Assembly (NCBI RefSeq): GCF_029633825.1
Contig: NZ_CP090642.1
Location: 248,001 to 312,000, forward strand
Direction of reading: 5' to 3'
DNA length: 64,000 nt
Origin: Burkholderia contaminans
GTDB taxonomy: Bacteria > Pseudomonadota > Gammaproteobacteria > Burkholderiales > Burkholderiaceae
The position numbers and the translations under genes are program-made. This document shows positions 28,132 through 37,226 of the stretch, piece after piece. How positions within the stretch are numbered: the first letter of the stretch is position 1; the number at the start of each line of letters is the position of its first letter. A model generated the notes under the pieces. That model did not search any database and was not told the DNA's origin. It saw nothing but the letters and a program-made list of their open reading frames with translations.

Positions 28132-30519
28132 GTGAAGCTCAATATCGGAACTCGCCGGGCCATCTCGAGCCAGGCATCAGGGGTTGCCATCGCGGTCGCC
28201 GTTGCACAGGTTTTCATGGCGGCGTCGGCGCATGCACAACAGGCCGCACAGCAGTCATGGCATCTCGCAAGCGGTCCGCTGGACCGCACGCTGGTCGAAA
28301 TCGCCCAGGCGGCCAACGTGAGGTTGAGCTACGACGCGGGCCTCGTGCAATCGTTGAAATCGTCGCCCGTCGAGGGCAGCTATACCGCCGAGGCCGCGAT
28401 TCGACAAGCGCTCCGGGGCACCGGTCTCGATCTCGTCGCGACGGGCAGCGGTGGCCTGACCATCCAGAAGGCGGTTGCGAAGCCGGTTGCGGCAGCGCCC
28501 GTCGCGGCGTCGGCGGCGGCAGCCTCCGTGGGGCCTGTCGATACCACGCTTCCGCTCATCAGCGTGGCGGCCAGCCGGGACTCCGGCGGCACCGGCTTCG
28601 TCGCGGAATCGTCGTCCACCTATGCGCGCTCGGACGTGCCGCTGAGCGAGACGCCGAAATCGGTCAGCGTCATCAACGCGGCGGTGATCCAGAGTCAGGC
28701 CGCTCAGTCGCTCTCCGATGTGCTGAGGAATGCGTCCGGTGTCGTCACGCGGCCGGGGCCGCTTGGTGTGCCGCAGTACATGATTCGCGGGTTTGCAGCG
28801 GAAAATCTGACTTCGGACGGGCTTGCGACTGTCGGGTCCGCGCCCAACGTCACGCCGACGATAGCGATCTCGAGCGTGGAAGTGATCAAGGGGCCGTCGG
28901 CGATCGTGAACGGCAACAGCCCGCCGGGAGGCGTGATCAATATCGTCAAGAAGACGCCGCAGGCTGACCCGTTTCACGAAATCAAACTGGGTTATGGCAC
29001 GTACGGTGACACGCAGATCGCGCTGGACACCACGGGCGCGATTACCGACGACAAGAAGCTCCGGTATCGCTTCATCATCTCGGGGGAGCGGGTCGGCCAG
29101 AATGCCATGGGGTATGACGGCCAGAGAAATTTCTACTTTGCGCCGACCGTGCAATGGAAGGATTCGACCACGGACCTGACGGTCGGCTATGAGCGCACGG
29201 TCGATCGCCAGCCGGTTCCGCAGTTCACGGTCGGCTATGCCGCGGGCGACATCTACCGAAACTATATCGACCGTCCGCTCGGCTCACCGTCCGACCACTT
29301 CGGCGCGCAAACCGACAGTATTTTCTTTCACCTCGAACAAAAGCTCGGCAAGGCGCTGACCTTCGTGAGCAAGGGTTCCTATACGCGTACCCAGCAAACG
29401 CAGCAGGCTTGGGCGACGGCGACGACGCTCTCGCCGACCAACGGTGCGGCGTTCTTCAACTTCGATTCTATTTCGGATTACTACAGCTGGAGCTTCCAGA
29501 ATTACCTGCGAGCCAAGTTCGATATCGGCGGTGTGAAAAACACCGTGATAGCAGGGTGGGATTTCAATCATTACAACCGGTATCAGGTCGATACCACGAC
29601 CTCGAAATTCATTTCCGTTCCGAACGTTTTCGGCCCCCCTTCGTTGCCCTCGTCCGATACGGGTAACCTTGCGCCGACATCCGCCAGTCGGTACACGGAA
29701 ACGGGTTTGTATCTTCAGGATCAGTTTTCCTACAGGAATTTCCATGCGCTCGCTTCGGTGAGGCGGGACACTTATCTGACGGGTACGATCGGCGGAACGG
29801 CGTCGCCGGGAAACCATCAGAACGCCTATAGCCCAAGTCTCGGCCTGCTCTATGAACTGACCTCCGAGGTTTCGGCTTATGCCAGCTACAACCGTGGCTT
29901 CCGGCCTGGCTCGGCGCCTCAGTTCGGTGGCGGCATCCTGCCTCCGCAGATCAGCCAGCAAGTCGAAGTGGGCATGAAGTTCAATCTGCTCGACGACAAG
30001 CTGGCCATCACGACCTCGGCTTACCGCACCTCGTTCAGCAATTACAACGTCGCCGATCCGCGTCATCGCGGCTTCTATCTTCCTGCCGGCGGCGCCGTCA
30101 GCCGCGGATTCGAAGCGGAGATCAACGGCCAGCCGCTGCCCGGCGTCAACGTGGTCGGTACCTACACGTACAACGACTTCGTGCAGCCCGCCGGCACCAA
30201 GCTTGCGGTGAACCTACCCAAGAACAGCGCCAGCCTGTGGGCGACTTACAACTTCCAGACCGAAGCACTCCAGGGCTTCGGGGTCGGCACAGGGCTGTTC
30301 TTTGCAAGCGGGCAGTACGTCGAATCGGGCTCGGCCTACCGCATCCCGAGCCAGGTGGAGACGGACCTCGGCGTGTTCTATCGGAAGAAGGGGTACGGCC
30401 TGAATCTTTCGATCAAGAACGTGTTCAATCGCAAGCTCTACTACAGCAGCACGACGTCCAGCCTGATCCCGATGGGTCCGGAGCGGACGGTCATGCTGAC
30501 CGGAACCTATGACTTCTGA
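28132..30519 (+). CDS. TonB-dependent receptor with STN signalling domain
   Basis: From the GTG at 28132 (after AAGGGAG) the protein has 795 residues. A signal peptide ends at ASAHAQ, followed by an STN domain (LASGPLDRTLVEIAQAANVR to GLTIQKA, about 42-122) that contacts FecR. An Ala-rich linker and a TonB box-like TLPLISVAA precede the plug (ETPKSVSVINAAVI, YMIRGFAAENLTSDGL). The 22-strand barrel ends in GTYDF with the required terminal aromatic. It resembles ferric-siderophore receptors such as FoxA/FpvA. The frame opens further upstream to an ATG at 28033. The TonB gene overlaps its end. Confidence 0.92.
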   Translation: MKLNIGTRRAISSQASGVAIAVAVAQVFMAASAHAQQAAQQSWHLASGPLDRTLVEIAQAANVRLSYDAGLVQSLKSSPVEGSYTAEAAIRQALRGTGLDLVATGSGGLTIQKAVAKPVAAAPVAASAAAASVGPVDTTLPLISVAASRDSGGTGFVAESSSTYARSDVPLSETPKSVSVINAAVIQSQAAQSLSDVLRNASGVVTRPGPLGVPQYMIRGFAAENLTSDGLATVGSAPNVTPTIAISSVEVIKGPSAIVNGNSPPGGVINIVKKTPQADPFHEIKLGYGTYGDTQIALDTTGAITDDKKLRYRFIISGERVGQNAMGYDGQRNFYFAPTVQWKDSTTDLTVGYERTVDRQPVPQFTVGYAAGDIYRNYIDRPLGSPSDHFGAQTDSIFFHLEQKLGKALTFVSKGSYTRTQQTQQAWATATTLSPTNGAAFFNFDSISDYYSWSFQNYLRAKFDIGGVKNTVIAGWDFNHYNRYQVDTTTSKFISVPNVFGPPSLPSSDTGNLAPTSASRYTETGLYLQDQFSYRNFHALASVRRDTYLTGTIGGTASPGNHQNAYSPSLGLLYELTSEVSAYASYNRGFRPGSAPQFGGGILPPQISQQVEVGMKFNLLDDKLAITTSAYRTSFSNYNVADPRHRGFYLPAGGAVSRGFEAEINGQPLPGVNVVGTYTYNDFVQPAGTKLAVNLPKNSASLWATYNFQTEALQGFGVGTGLFFASGQYVESGSAYRIPSQVETDLGVFYRKKGYGLNLSIKNVFNRKLYYSSTTSSLIPMGPERTVMLTGTYDF

Positions 30520-31297
30520 TTCCTTGCCCGCCCGCCCCTGGGACGACATCGCCGTGCGCGAGAACACGTCCCAGGCGCCTTATGCACGCACACGCCGCCT
30601 CGCGTGTGCCGCAGGGGTGCTGCTCGCGCATGCGCTGGGACTGTACGTTGCAGTCCACCAGAGTGCGGTGACGCTCAGGCTCGAGGCCGGGCGTCCCGCG
30701 GGCGGCACGGTGCAGGTGCAACTGGTTGCCGCGCCGGCACCGCGGCCTGCGCCAACCCCGCCGGCGCCGCCCAAGCCGCGCACCGAGCCGCCGAAACCCG
30801 TGGCGCCGGCAAAGCCGGAAAAGGCGCACGTGCTGGCGTCGCGGGCGCCGAGCCCGCGCACGGTGGAAGCAGCGCCGCAGGAGGCGCCGAAACCCGCCGA
30901 AACGCGGCCGGTCACGCCGGTGCCCGCGCCGCATCCCGCACCTGAAGCGGCGCCGGCCCAACCTGTCGCACAACCCGCGCCGGGGCCAAACGTGCTGGAC
31001 GCGCCGAAGCAAATCAGCGCGGGCGAGTTGAAGCAGTTGGGATGCCAGATGCCGCGACCCGACTATCCGGCGAAAGCGCGGCGGCTGCAACAGGAGGGCA
31101 CCGTGGTCGTGCATCTGAGCATCGGCACCGACGGCGCGGTGACGTCCGCGCGCGTGGCGCAGAGCAGCGGCTCGCCGCTGCTCGACGCGGCCGCCGTCGC
31201 GGCGATCCGTGCCGGGCGCTGTCATCCGTACGAGACGGCGGGCATCGCGCGCTCGGTAGAAGCTACCCAACCCATCGCATTCAACCTGAACGACTGA
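30509..31297 (+). CDS. tonB: TonB energy transducer
   Basis: The 262-residue protein has a single N-terminal membrane anchor (LACAAGVLLAHALGLYVAVH, about 31-50). A long Pro/Ala/Lys/Glu-rich periplasm-spanning stretch (APTPPAPPKPRTEPPKP) follows, then the C-terminal TonB domain (RPDYPAKARRLQQEGTVVVH, SSGSPLLDAAAVAAIRAGRC). It carries proton-motive energy from ExbB-ExbD to the receptor. The start lies 11 bp inside the receptor gene, so translation is coupled. The pair looks dedicated to this cluster. Confidence 0.93.
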   Translation: MTSDSLPARPWDDIAVRENTSQAPYARTRRLACAAGVLLAHALGLYVAVHQSAVTLRLEAGRPAGGTVQVQLVAAPAPRPAPTPPAPPKPRTEPPKPVAPAKPEKAHVLASRAPSPRTVEAAPQEAPKPAETRPVTPVPAPHPAPEAAPAQPVAQPAPGPNVLDAPKQISAGELKQLGCQMPRPDYPAKARRLQQEGTVVVHLSIGTDGAVTSARVAQSSGSPLLDAAAVAAIRAGRCHPYETAGIARSVEATQPIAFNLND

Positions 31298-31320
31298 ACC
31301 CGCACCAATCGGAGCAACAC

Positions 31321-32061
31321 ATGGAACAGTATGGCATCGCCAACGTCTGGCAACAGGGTGACTTCGTCACCCGCTTCATCTTCGTTTTCCTGATCGGGAT
31401 GTCGGTCGTCTCATGGTTCGTGATACTAACGAAAGGATTTGCCAATCGGCGCCTCGAATCGCTCGGCAAGCGCGCGCAAACGCGTTTCTGGTCCAGCTCG
31501 TCGATCAGCGAGGGCATCGAGGCGCTGGGCGAGGGCGGCGACAATCCCTATCGTGCACTGGTGCTTGCCGGGCGCGAAGCGAATGAGCAGCACTCGGGCA
31601 ATGAACCGTCGATGCAGGGCAGTCTGAGCGCGAGCGAATGGGTGGCGCGCGGGTTGCGCAATGCATTCGACGACGAAGTCGCGCGGTTGCAAAACGGCCT
31701 GGCCGTGCTTGGCTCGATCGGCAGCACGGCGCCGTTCGTGGGGCTGTTCGGTACCGTCTGGGGCATCTATCACGCGCTCATGGCGATCGGCATGTCGGGG
31801 CAAGCCAGTCTCGATCACGTTGCTGGCCCGGTGGGCGAGTCGCTCGTCATGACGGCGATCGGGCTGTTCGTCGCCATTCCGGCGGTGCTCGGCTTCAACT
31901 ACGTAAACCGCGGCAACAAGCGCGTGAGCCATCGGCTGAACCGCTTTGCGCACGAGCTGCACGTGTATTTCGTCACCGGCGCGAAGGCCCGTGCCGACGC
32001 CAACCGGCCGGCCAGCGCATCGGTCGCGAGCAAGCGCGCCACGCCCAACCTGGCCGCCTGA
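31321..32061 (+). CDS. exbB: ExbB/TolQ-family proton channel subunit
   Basis: The 246-residue protein has three membrane helices: residues about 14-36 (FVTRFIFVFLIGMSVVSWFV), about 135-160 (LAVLGSIGSTAPFVGLFGTV, the conserved MotA/TolQ/ExbB segment) and about 175-195 (ESLVMTAIGLFVAIPAVLGF). With ExbD it forms the proton-driven motor for TonB. The ATG follows CGGAGC, 23 bp after tonB. Confidence 0.93.
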   Translation: MEQYGIANVWQQGDFVTRFIFVFLIGMSVVSWFVILTKGFANRRLESLGKRAQTRFWSSSSISEGIEALGEGGDNPYRALVLAGREANEQHSGNEPSMQGSLSASEWVARGLRNAFDDEVARLQNGLAVLGSIGSTAPFVGLFGTVWGIYHALMAIGMSGQASLDHVAGPVGESLVMTAIGLFVAIPAVLGFNYVNRGNKRVSHRLNRFAHELHVYFVTGAKARADANRPASASVASKRATPNLAA

Positions 32062-32072
32062 AGGAGCCCGCC

Positions 32073-32495
32073 ATGTCAATGATTACCGAGGGCAGCGGCG
32101 ACGAAGGCGTCATGAACGACATCAACATGACGCCGCTGATCGACGTCATGCTCGTGTTGCTGATCATCTTCATCGTGACGTTGCCCGTCATCAACAAGGC
32201 GGTGAAGGTCGATCTTCCGCAGGCGGCGGCGCAGCCGGCCGTGTCGAAGACGCAGGACATCGATCTGTCGATCACGGCGGACAAGACGGTGCTGTGGAAC
32301 AAGCAGCCGGTCGATGCGGAGGCGTTGAAGGCGCGCGTGGCCGAGGCCGCGGCGAAGGGCGAGCCGCCGGCGGTCAACATCAACGCGGATCAGCACGTCG
32401 AGTACGGCAAGGTCGCGACCATTCTCGCGGCGCTCCAGGGCGGCGGCCTCAACAAGATCAACTTCGTGATGCAACCGCCCGAGGCGCACCAATGA
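32073..32495 (+). CDS. exbD: ExbD/TolR-family proton channel subunit
   Basis: The 140-residue protein has one N-terminal membrane helix (MNDINMTPLIDVMLVLLIIF) containing the essential Asp near residue 25 that carries the proton, and a periplasmic C-terminal domain (DIDLSITADKTVLWNKQPVD, VNINADQHVEYGKVATILAAL). The start follows AAGGAG. Its stop overlaps the start of the ABC transporter gene (ATGA), so the transporter is part of the same transcript. Confidence 0.93.
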   Translation: MSMITEGSGDEGVMNDINMTPLIDVMLVLLIIFIVTLPVINKAVKVDLPQAAAQPAVSKTQDIDLSITADKTVLWNKQPVDAEALKARVAEAAAKGEPPAVNINADQHVEYGKVATILAALQGGGLNKINFVMQPPEAHQ

Positions 32496-34294
32496 CGGTG
32501 AATCGCGCTTTCCCGATTGATCGCGCGGAAGACGCGGAAGCACGCCGCCGTTTTCCACCGGTGTGGCGTCTCCTGCTGCCGTACTGGCGTACGCGCGAAG
32601 GCGTGTTCTCGCTGATATTGCTGATGCTCGTGATCGGGTCGAGTTGGGCCACGACGTACGTGATGCTATGGAACAACAACTGGACCGGCACGTTCTACGA
32701 TGCGATCGGCGCGTCCCGATTCAAGGTGCTGCCGGAGCTGCTCGTACGTTTCCTGCTCGTGGCGATGGCCGGCGCGGTCGTGCAGATTACCGGGGTGGTG
32801 CTGCATCAGATCGTGCAGATTCGCTGGCGCCGGTGGCTCACGACATGGCTCGCCGAAAAATGGCTCGCACGCAACAACTATTACCGGATCGAACGCGACC
32901 GGGAACTCGAGAACGTCGATCAGCGTATCGCGGAGGACGTGAAACTGTTCGTCAACGACACGCTGCTGCTGGGGCTCGGGTTTCTTTCGGTGCCGGTCAG
33001 CGTCGTGTCGTTCAGCATCGTGCTGTGGCGCATGGGTGGCCCGTTGCAGGTCGATGTCGGCGGATCGTCGTACGTATTGCACGGTTATCTGGTGTTCGCC
33101 GCATTTGCCTACACCGGTGTCATTTTCGCGGCGACGCATTATCTGGGCCGCAGGCTGATTACGCTGACGGCCAGGCAGCATCGTCTCGAAGGCGATTTTC
33201 GCGTGCTCATGGTCGGCGTGCGTGAATTCGCGGAACAGATCGCGTTCTTTCGGGGGCAAACGGCCGAGCATGGGCGTCTGCAGGCATCGTTTCGGTTCGT
33301 GGTATCGAATCTCTACGCGACGCTGTGGGTGAATACGCGCGTCTCGTTCTTTAACAATATCGTCGGTCAGCTGAGTTCGGCCATTCCGATCATTCCGACC
33401 TTGCTGATGCTGCCGCAGCTGATGTCGGGCGGGCTGACGCTCGGCGGGCTGATGAAATCGAACAGCGCATTTAATTCCGTCACGGGGTCGCTGGCATTTT
33501 TTTGGCAAGCCTATACGGGATTTACGTCGTGGCGCGCGGAAGCCAACCGTTTGCGCGAATTCCTGCACGTGAGCGAGCATGAGCCGCGGCAGGACATCGC
33601 GCTTCACGAAAGCCGCACAGGAGCGGTCGCCGCGAGCGGGCTCGTCTTGCGCGACGCGTCCGGCGACACGCTGTCGCGCGTGCCCGACTTCGTGCTCCCG
33701 GCCGGCCGGAGGTGCCTCGTGCGCGGTCGCTCGGGATGCGGGAAAAGCACGTTGCTGCGGGCGCTGGCCGGCCTATGGCCCTACGGCGAAGGCACGATCC
33801 TGCGGCCGGCGGCCGGCACGTTCTTCTTGCCGCAACGCAGCTATATCCCGCCGGGCTCGCTGAAGGCGGCCGTGACCTATCCGCGCGACGCGTCGGCGTA
33901 CCCGGACAGCGAGTGCGAGGAACTGCTGCGCGCGTGCGGATTGTCGGCCTATGCCTCCCAGCTCCATGTCGAGGATCGCTGGAGCACACGGCTGTCCGGC
34001 GGCGAGCAACAGCGCGTGGCATTTGCGCGCGTGCTGCTCGCCAGACCTTCCACGGTGTTCCTTGACGAATGCACGTCTGCGCTCGATAGCCAAAGCGAGA
34101 AGGAACTTTACGGTCTTTTGATCGAGCGTTTGCCTCAGGCCACGGTCGTCAGCGTCGCGCATCGCAAGGAACTGCTGGCGTTTCACGACACGACGCTCGA
34201 TTTCCCCGCACCGGAAGCACGACGGGATGCGGCCGACGAAGCAGAGGGCGCACACACCAGCAGCGGAGCATACGCGGGAACGCAGCTGTGCTGA
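32492..34294 (+). CDS. fused ABC transporter of the SbmA/YddA (BacA-related) type
   Basis: The 600-residue half-transporter has an N-terminal ABC_membrane_2 domain (about 25-335; YWRTREGVFSLILLMLVIGS, NNWTGTFYDAIGA, ENVDQRIAEDVKLFVNDTL). The C-terminal ATPase has Walker A GRSGCGKST (412-420), signature LSGGEQQR and Walker B VFLDECTSALD (522 on). The membrane domain is related to SbmA/BacA, which import microcins and other peptides, and to the ATP-driven YddA and mycobacterial Rv1819c/BacA. Coupled to exbD, it probably moves the receptor's ligand across the inner membrane. Export cannot be excluded. Confidence 0.9.
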   Translation: MTVNRAFPIDRAEDAEARRRFPPVWRLLLPYWRTREGVFSLILLMLVIGSSWATTYVMLWNNNWTGTFYDAIGASRFKVLPELLVRFLLVAMAGAVVQITGVVLHQIVQIRWRRWLTTWLAEKWLARNNYYRIERDRELENVDQRIAEDVKLFVNDTLLLGLGFLSVPVSVVSFSIVLWRMGGPLQVDVGGSSYVLHGYLVFAAFAYTGVIFAATHYLGRRLITLTARQHRLEGDFRVLMVGVREFAEQIAFFRGQTAEHGRLQASFRFVVSNLYATLWVNTRVSFFNNIVGQLSSAIPIIPTLLMLPQLMSGGLTLGGLMKSNSAFNSVTGSLAFFWQAYTGFTSWRAEANRLREFLHVSEHEPRQDIALHESRTGAVAASGLVLRDASGDTLSRVPDFVLPAGRRCLVRGRSGCGKSTLLRALAGLWPYGEGTILRPAAGTFFLPQRSYIPPGSLKAAVTYPRDASAYPDSECEELLRACGLSAYASQLHVEDRWSTRLSGGEQQRVAFARVLLARPSTVFLDECTSALDSQSEKELYGLLIERLPQATVVSVAHRKELLAFHDTTLDFPAPEARRDAADEAEGAHTSSGAYAGTQLC

Positions 34295-34313
34295 GCGCCA
34301 CGATCCCAACCGA

Positions 34314-34340
34314 CGCCGTGCATTTGAACAATGCACGGCG
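34314..34340 (+). promoter_or_regulatory. perfect 11-bp hairpin between transporter and thioredoxin genes
   Basis: CGCCGTGCATT (34314-34324) pairs with AATGCACGGCG (34330-34340) across TGAAC. It lies 19 bp after the transporter stop and 32 bp before the thioredoxin start. No T tract follows. It may cap the upstream mRNA or tune downstream expression. Confidence 0.5.
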
Positions 34341-34372
34341 CGCCAACACGTGAAACAGGACAAGGTCGATCC

Positions 34373-35593
34373 ATGAGCAATCTGAAATCAGTGACGCTGG
34401 AAACAATCGAAGCCGACGTGATCAACAACCCGCTGCCCGTGCTGATTGACTTCTGGGCGCCGTGGTGCGGTCCGTGCAAGGCACTCGCGCCGACGTTGTC
34501 GAAATTGAGCGAGCAGTTTGAAGGCAACGTGGCGTTCGTGAAGATCGACGTGGACGAGAATGCCGGCGTGCGCGAACGATTCGGTGTCCGCGGTATTCCG
34601 ACGCTGATCCTGCTGCGCGGCGGCAAGGAGCTCGGCCGCGTGGTCGGTAATCGCTCCGCCACGCAACTGGCCGGCTTCATCGACAATCACCTCGGCTCCG
34701 TCACGCCGTTGCCGGCGGCGATCGCCGTTGCGCCGAACGCGTTCGGCGGCGACGCCCAGCTCAAGGCGGAGCGCCTTGCCGCATTGCGCACGTGGCTGGA
34801 CCGCAAGCGGGCCGCGCCGTCGGAAGCGATGTGGGATGGTGAAATCGGCAGCGCCATTCAGTTCGTCTGCAATACCGCGGACGTGGACGATTGCGCAAGG
34901 ATGCTGGGCATTCCGGCGAACGTGCTGGCCGTGGTGGAATCACTGTCGAGCTATCGCAGCACGCATCTGAACGGCGCGGAGTTCATCGCGCACTGGCTGG
35001 ATGCCGTTCCGGTGGGTGCGAATCTCGCGCGGCTGCCGCAAATGCTGCTCACGGATCTGCTGTCCGGCGGCGAGATGACCGAGTTGATCCGCGGCGACGC
35101 CACGTTGCTATTGATTCGAGATCGGCTTGCCGCGCAGCATGACCCCGCTCGGGCGGAAGGGCCGCTCGATTCGGAGCTGGCCGCGATCAAGCAGGCGCTC
35201 GCGAAGGCCGATGCCACCCCGGCTGGCGCTGCGCACGCGTTGGCGACACGGCTTCTCGTGTTGGTCGCTCAACCGCTCGGCGATGCCGCAATCGTCACCG
35301 ATTTCATGTTCGGCCTTGCGGGCGCGCATTGGGAGTTGTTGCGCGCGGCCTGCAACTGGACGCGCGATGACGACCGACGCTTCATGCAGCTCGCGGAAGA
35401 AACGTCGAATCGCGCGGTGGAGCGCGGCGAAGAGGCTTCGCAAGGCGACAAGACTCTCGAGCGAATTGGGTTGGTGGATGCCGAACTCATTGCGCGGTTT
35501 CGATCGCACTACGGCAATGGCACGCAGGCCCTGAAAAAGGTCGGCGCGAGCATCGGCGATCGTTTGATCGGGCTGACGAAGCGCTGCGCGTGA
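34373..35593 (+). CDS. thioredoxin fused to a long uncharacterised C-terminal region
   Basis: The 406-residue protein begins with a full thioredoxin domain (about 1-110): active site WCGPCK at 31-36, the cis-proline stretch VRGIPTLILLRGG, and no signal peptide, so it is cytoplasmic. The remaining 290 or so residues are helical and unlike CnoX-type tetratricopeptide extensions as far as I can judge (ERLAALRTWLDRKRAAPSEA, ALATRLLVLVAQPLGDAAIV). I do not recognise them. In context it may reduce a disulfide or thiol-bound ligand brought in by the transporter. ATG at 34373 chosen because the thioredoxin fold starts there. Confidence 0.85.
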   Translation: MSNLKSVTLETIEADVINNPLPVLIDFWAPWCGPCKALAPTLSKLSEQFEGNVAFVKIDVDENAGVRERFGVRGIPTLILLRGGKELGRVVGNRSATQLAGFIDNHLGSVTPLPAAIAVAPNAFGGDAQLKAERLAALRTWLDRKRAAPSEAMWDGEIGSAIQFVCNTADVDDCARMLGIPANVLAVVESLSSYRSTHLNGAEFIAHWLDAVPVGANLARLPQMLLTDLLSGGEMTELIRGDATLLLIRDRLAAQHDPARAEGPLDSELAAIKQALAKADATPAGAAHALATRLLVLVAQPLGDAAIVTDFMFGLAGAHWELLRAACNWTRDDDRRFMQLAEETSNRAVERGEEASQGDKTLERIGLVDAELIARFRSHYGNGTQALKKVGASIGDRLIGLTKRCA

Positions 35594-35682
35594 ATCATCG
35601 TCGAAAAGGCGCGCGTCGAACGTAAATTCCGGATGCGCTGGCGCGCGCGCAAAACGATTCCACGATTCCGCGATACGGCGAT

Positions 35683-35720
35683 TTGTTTCATAAAAAAATT
35701 TCGATCGCCCTCGATACACT
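35683..35720 (+). promoter_or_regulatory. promoter-like element upstream of tldE-like gene
   Basis: TTGTTTCA (35683-35690), an A run, and CGATACACT ending at 35720, followed by GTTTTCA. Block sequence and 30-bp offset match the element at 27941-27978 before the receptor gene. It lies 96 bp before the tldE-like start codon in a 223-bp gap. Confidence 0.55.
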
Positions 35721-35816
35721 GTTTTCAATGTGCTTCCGCTCGAAGCGACGCGAAAACGTCCCGACGGAAAGTCGGATTCACGGGCACACGGCAGTTCAAC
35801 ACTCGGAGTGATTTCC

Positions 35817-37175
35817 ATGCATGACGGCGGTACGCAGTGGCGCAACGTGAAATCCAGCCTGGAGGCAGCGGCCGAATGTGCGCTCGATCTTGCCCGACGC
35901 GCAGGGGCCGACGGCGTCCGTGTGGAGATCGATCATGTCGAATCACGGACAGCCACCGTGCGCAACCGGGTGCCGGCCGAACGAAGCCTTCGACTGTCTT
36001 CGGCTGTCTCGCTCGTGGTCTATCGCAATGGCCGGCGCGGTGCGACGACCTCGTCCGATTTGTCCGCCGACGGTCTCGCCGGCGCGGTCGCGGCGGCCAT
36101 CGACATCGCGTCGGTCACGGACGCCGATGCCGCCGCCGGCCTGGCTCGGGCGGACTTGCTCGCGACGGACTTCATCGATCTGGACTTGTATCATCCGCTC
36201 GATCTGTCGCTCGATGACATGCTCGAAGACGCCCGTTGCGCGGAAGAGGCCGCGTTCTCCACGAGCCCGGCCATCGTGACGACCAACGGTGCCAGCGTCG
36301 GGACTTCCGCGGGGTTGTCGCTGCTTGCGACCAGCGAGGGGTTTGGGCACAGCGTGCCGTGGTCCACGCATTTTTTGTCGTGCATGCCTGTCGCGGCAGG
36401 CACCAGCGAGAAGCAGATGGGATTCTGGAGCGACGGCGCGCGCGCCTATGCCGACCTGGACGCACCCGCACGGATCGGCACGCAAGCCGCGACGCGCGCG
36501 CTCGCGCTGCTGGGCAGCACGCAGGTCGAAACGCAGCGTTGCTCCGTGTTGTTCGAGCCGTTGGCCGCAATGTCGCTACTCGGCGAGTTCGTCAACGCGG
36601 CATCCGGCGATGCGCTTTATCGGACGGGCTCATACCTGAGCCACCGTCTCGGTACTCGCATCTTTGCCGATCACATTCAGGTGTACGAAGATCCGTTCGT
36701 CCCGAAAGGCATGGCGAGTCGCTGCTTCGACTCGGACGGTGTTGCCGTGTCCCGGCGATCGGTCGTCGAGGCAGGTGTGTTGCGCGGCTATTTTCTGGGC
36801 TTGTATGCCGCCCGGCGCCTCGGCATGGCACCGACCGGCAACGGCCGGGGCCCGCACAACCTCGAAGTGCGTAGCGCGAAAACCGCCAACTCGGACGGGA
36901 TCGACACGATGCTGGAAAGGCTTGGTCGAGGCTTGTTCGTCACCGAGATGGCGGGCGGCGGCGTGAATCGGCTGACCGGCGATTTCTCGCGTGCCGCTAA
37001 AGGGTTCTGGGTGGAGAACGGCCAGATCAGTTTTCCGGTCACCGGCATCACGATCGCGTCGAATCTGGATGCGATGTTTTCCGGCCTGCTCGCCGTGGGG
37101 GCCGACACCGCGACCAGAGGAAGCTTCCGCACGGGCTCGTGGCTGATCGATGAAATGCGAATCGGCGGGAGCTGA
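35817..37175 (+). CDS. TldE/PmbA-like metalloprotease subunit
   Basis: The 452-residue protein has the PmbA/TldE layout: an N-terminal domain (LARRAGADGVRVEIDHVESR, RLSSAVSLVVYRNGRRGATT), a middle domain and the C-terminal part (ALYRTGSYLSHRLGTRIFAD, GMASRCFDSDGV, TEMAGGGVNRLTGDFSRAAK). As in TldE, no HExxxH is present; the partner supplies the zinc site. In E. coli, TldD-TldE degrades unfolded peptides and removes the leader of microcin B17. It follows its own promoter-like element and precedes tldD by 51 bp. Confidence 0.88.
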   Translation: MHDGGTQWRNVKSSLEAAAECALDLARRAGADGVRVEIDHVESRTATVRNRVPAERSLRLSSAVSLVVYRNGRRGATTSSDLSADGLAGAVAAAIDIASVTDADAAAGLARADLLATDFIDLDLYHPLDLSLDDMLEDARCAEEAAFSTSPAIVTTNGASVGTSAGLSLLATSEGFGHSVPWSTHFLSCMPVAAGTSEKQMGFWSDGARAYADLDAPARIGTQAATRALALLGSTQVETQRCSVLFEPLAAMSLLGEFVNAASGDALYRTGSYLSHRLGTRIFADHIQVYEDPFVPKGMASRCFDSDGVAVSRRSVVEAGVLRGYFLGLYAARRLGMAPTGNGRGPHNLEVRSAKTANSDGIDTMLERLGRGLFVTEMAGGGVNRLTGDFSRAAKGFWVENGQISFPVTGITIASNLDAMFSGLLAVGADTATRGSFRTGSWLIDEMRIGGS

Positions 37176-37226
37176 CGCGCTCGGTGCGCGCGACCATCCT
37201 TTTCCGTCACACACCGGTACGACACT

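Noticed and set aside
31042..31320. Long upstream extension of the exbB frame
   Set aside because: It overlaps tonB in another frame, is Arg-rich, and the ATG at 31321 starts the known ExbB fold with a good ribosome site.
27837..35816. Search for a RiPP precursor peptide in the gaps of the TldDE cluster
   Set aside because: No short frame with leader-core features and a ribosome site was found in the gaps at 27837-28131, 34295-34372 or 35594-35816.
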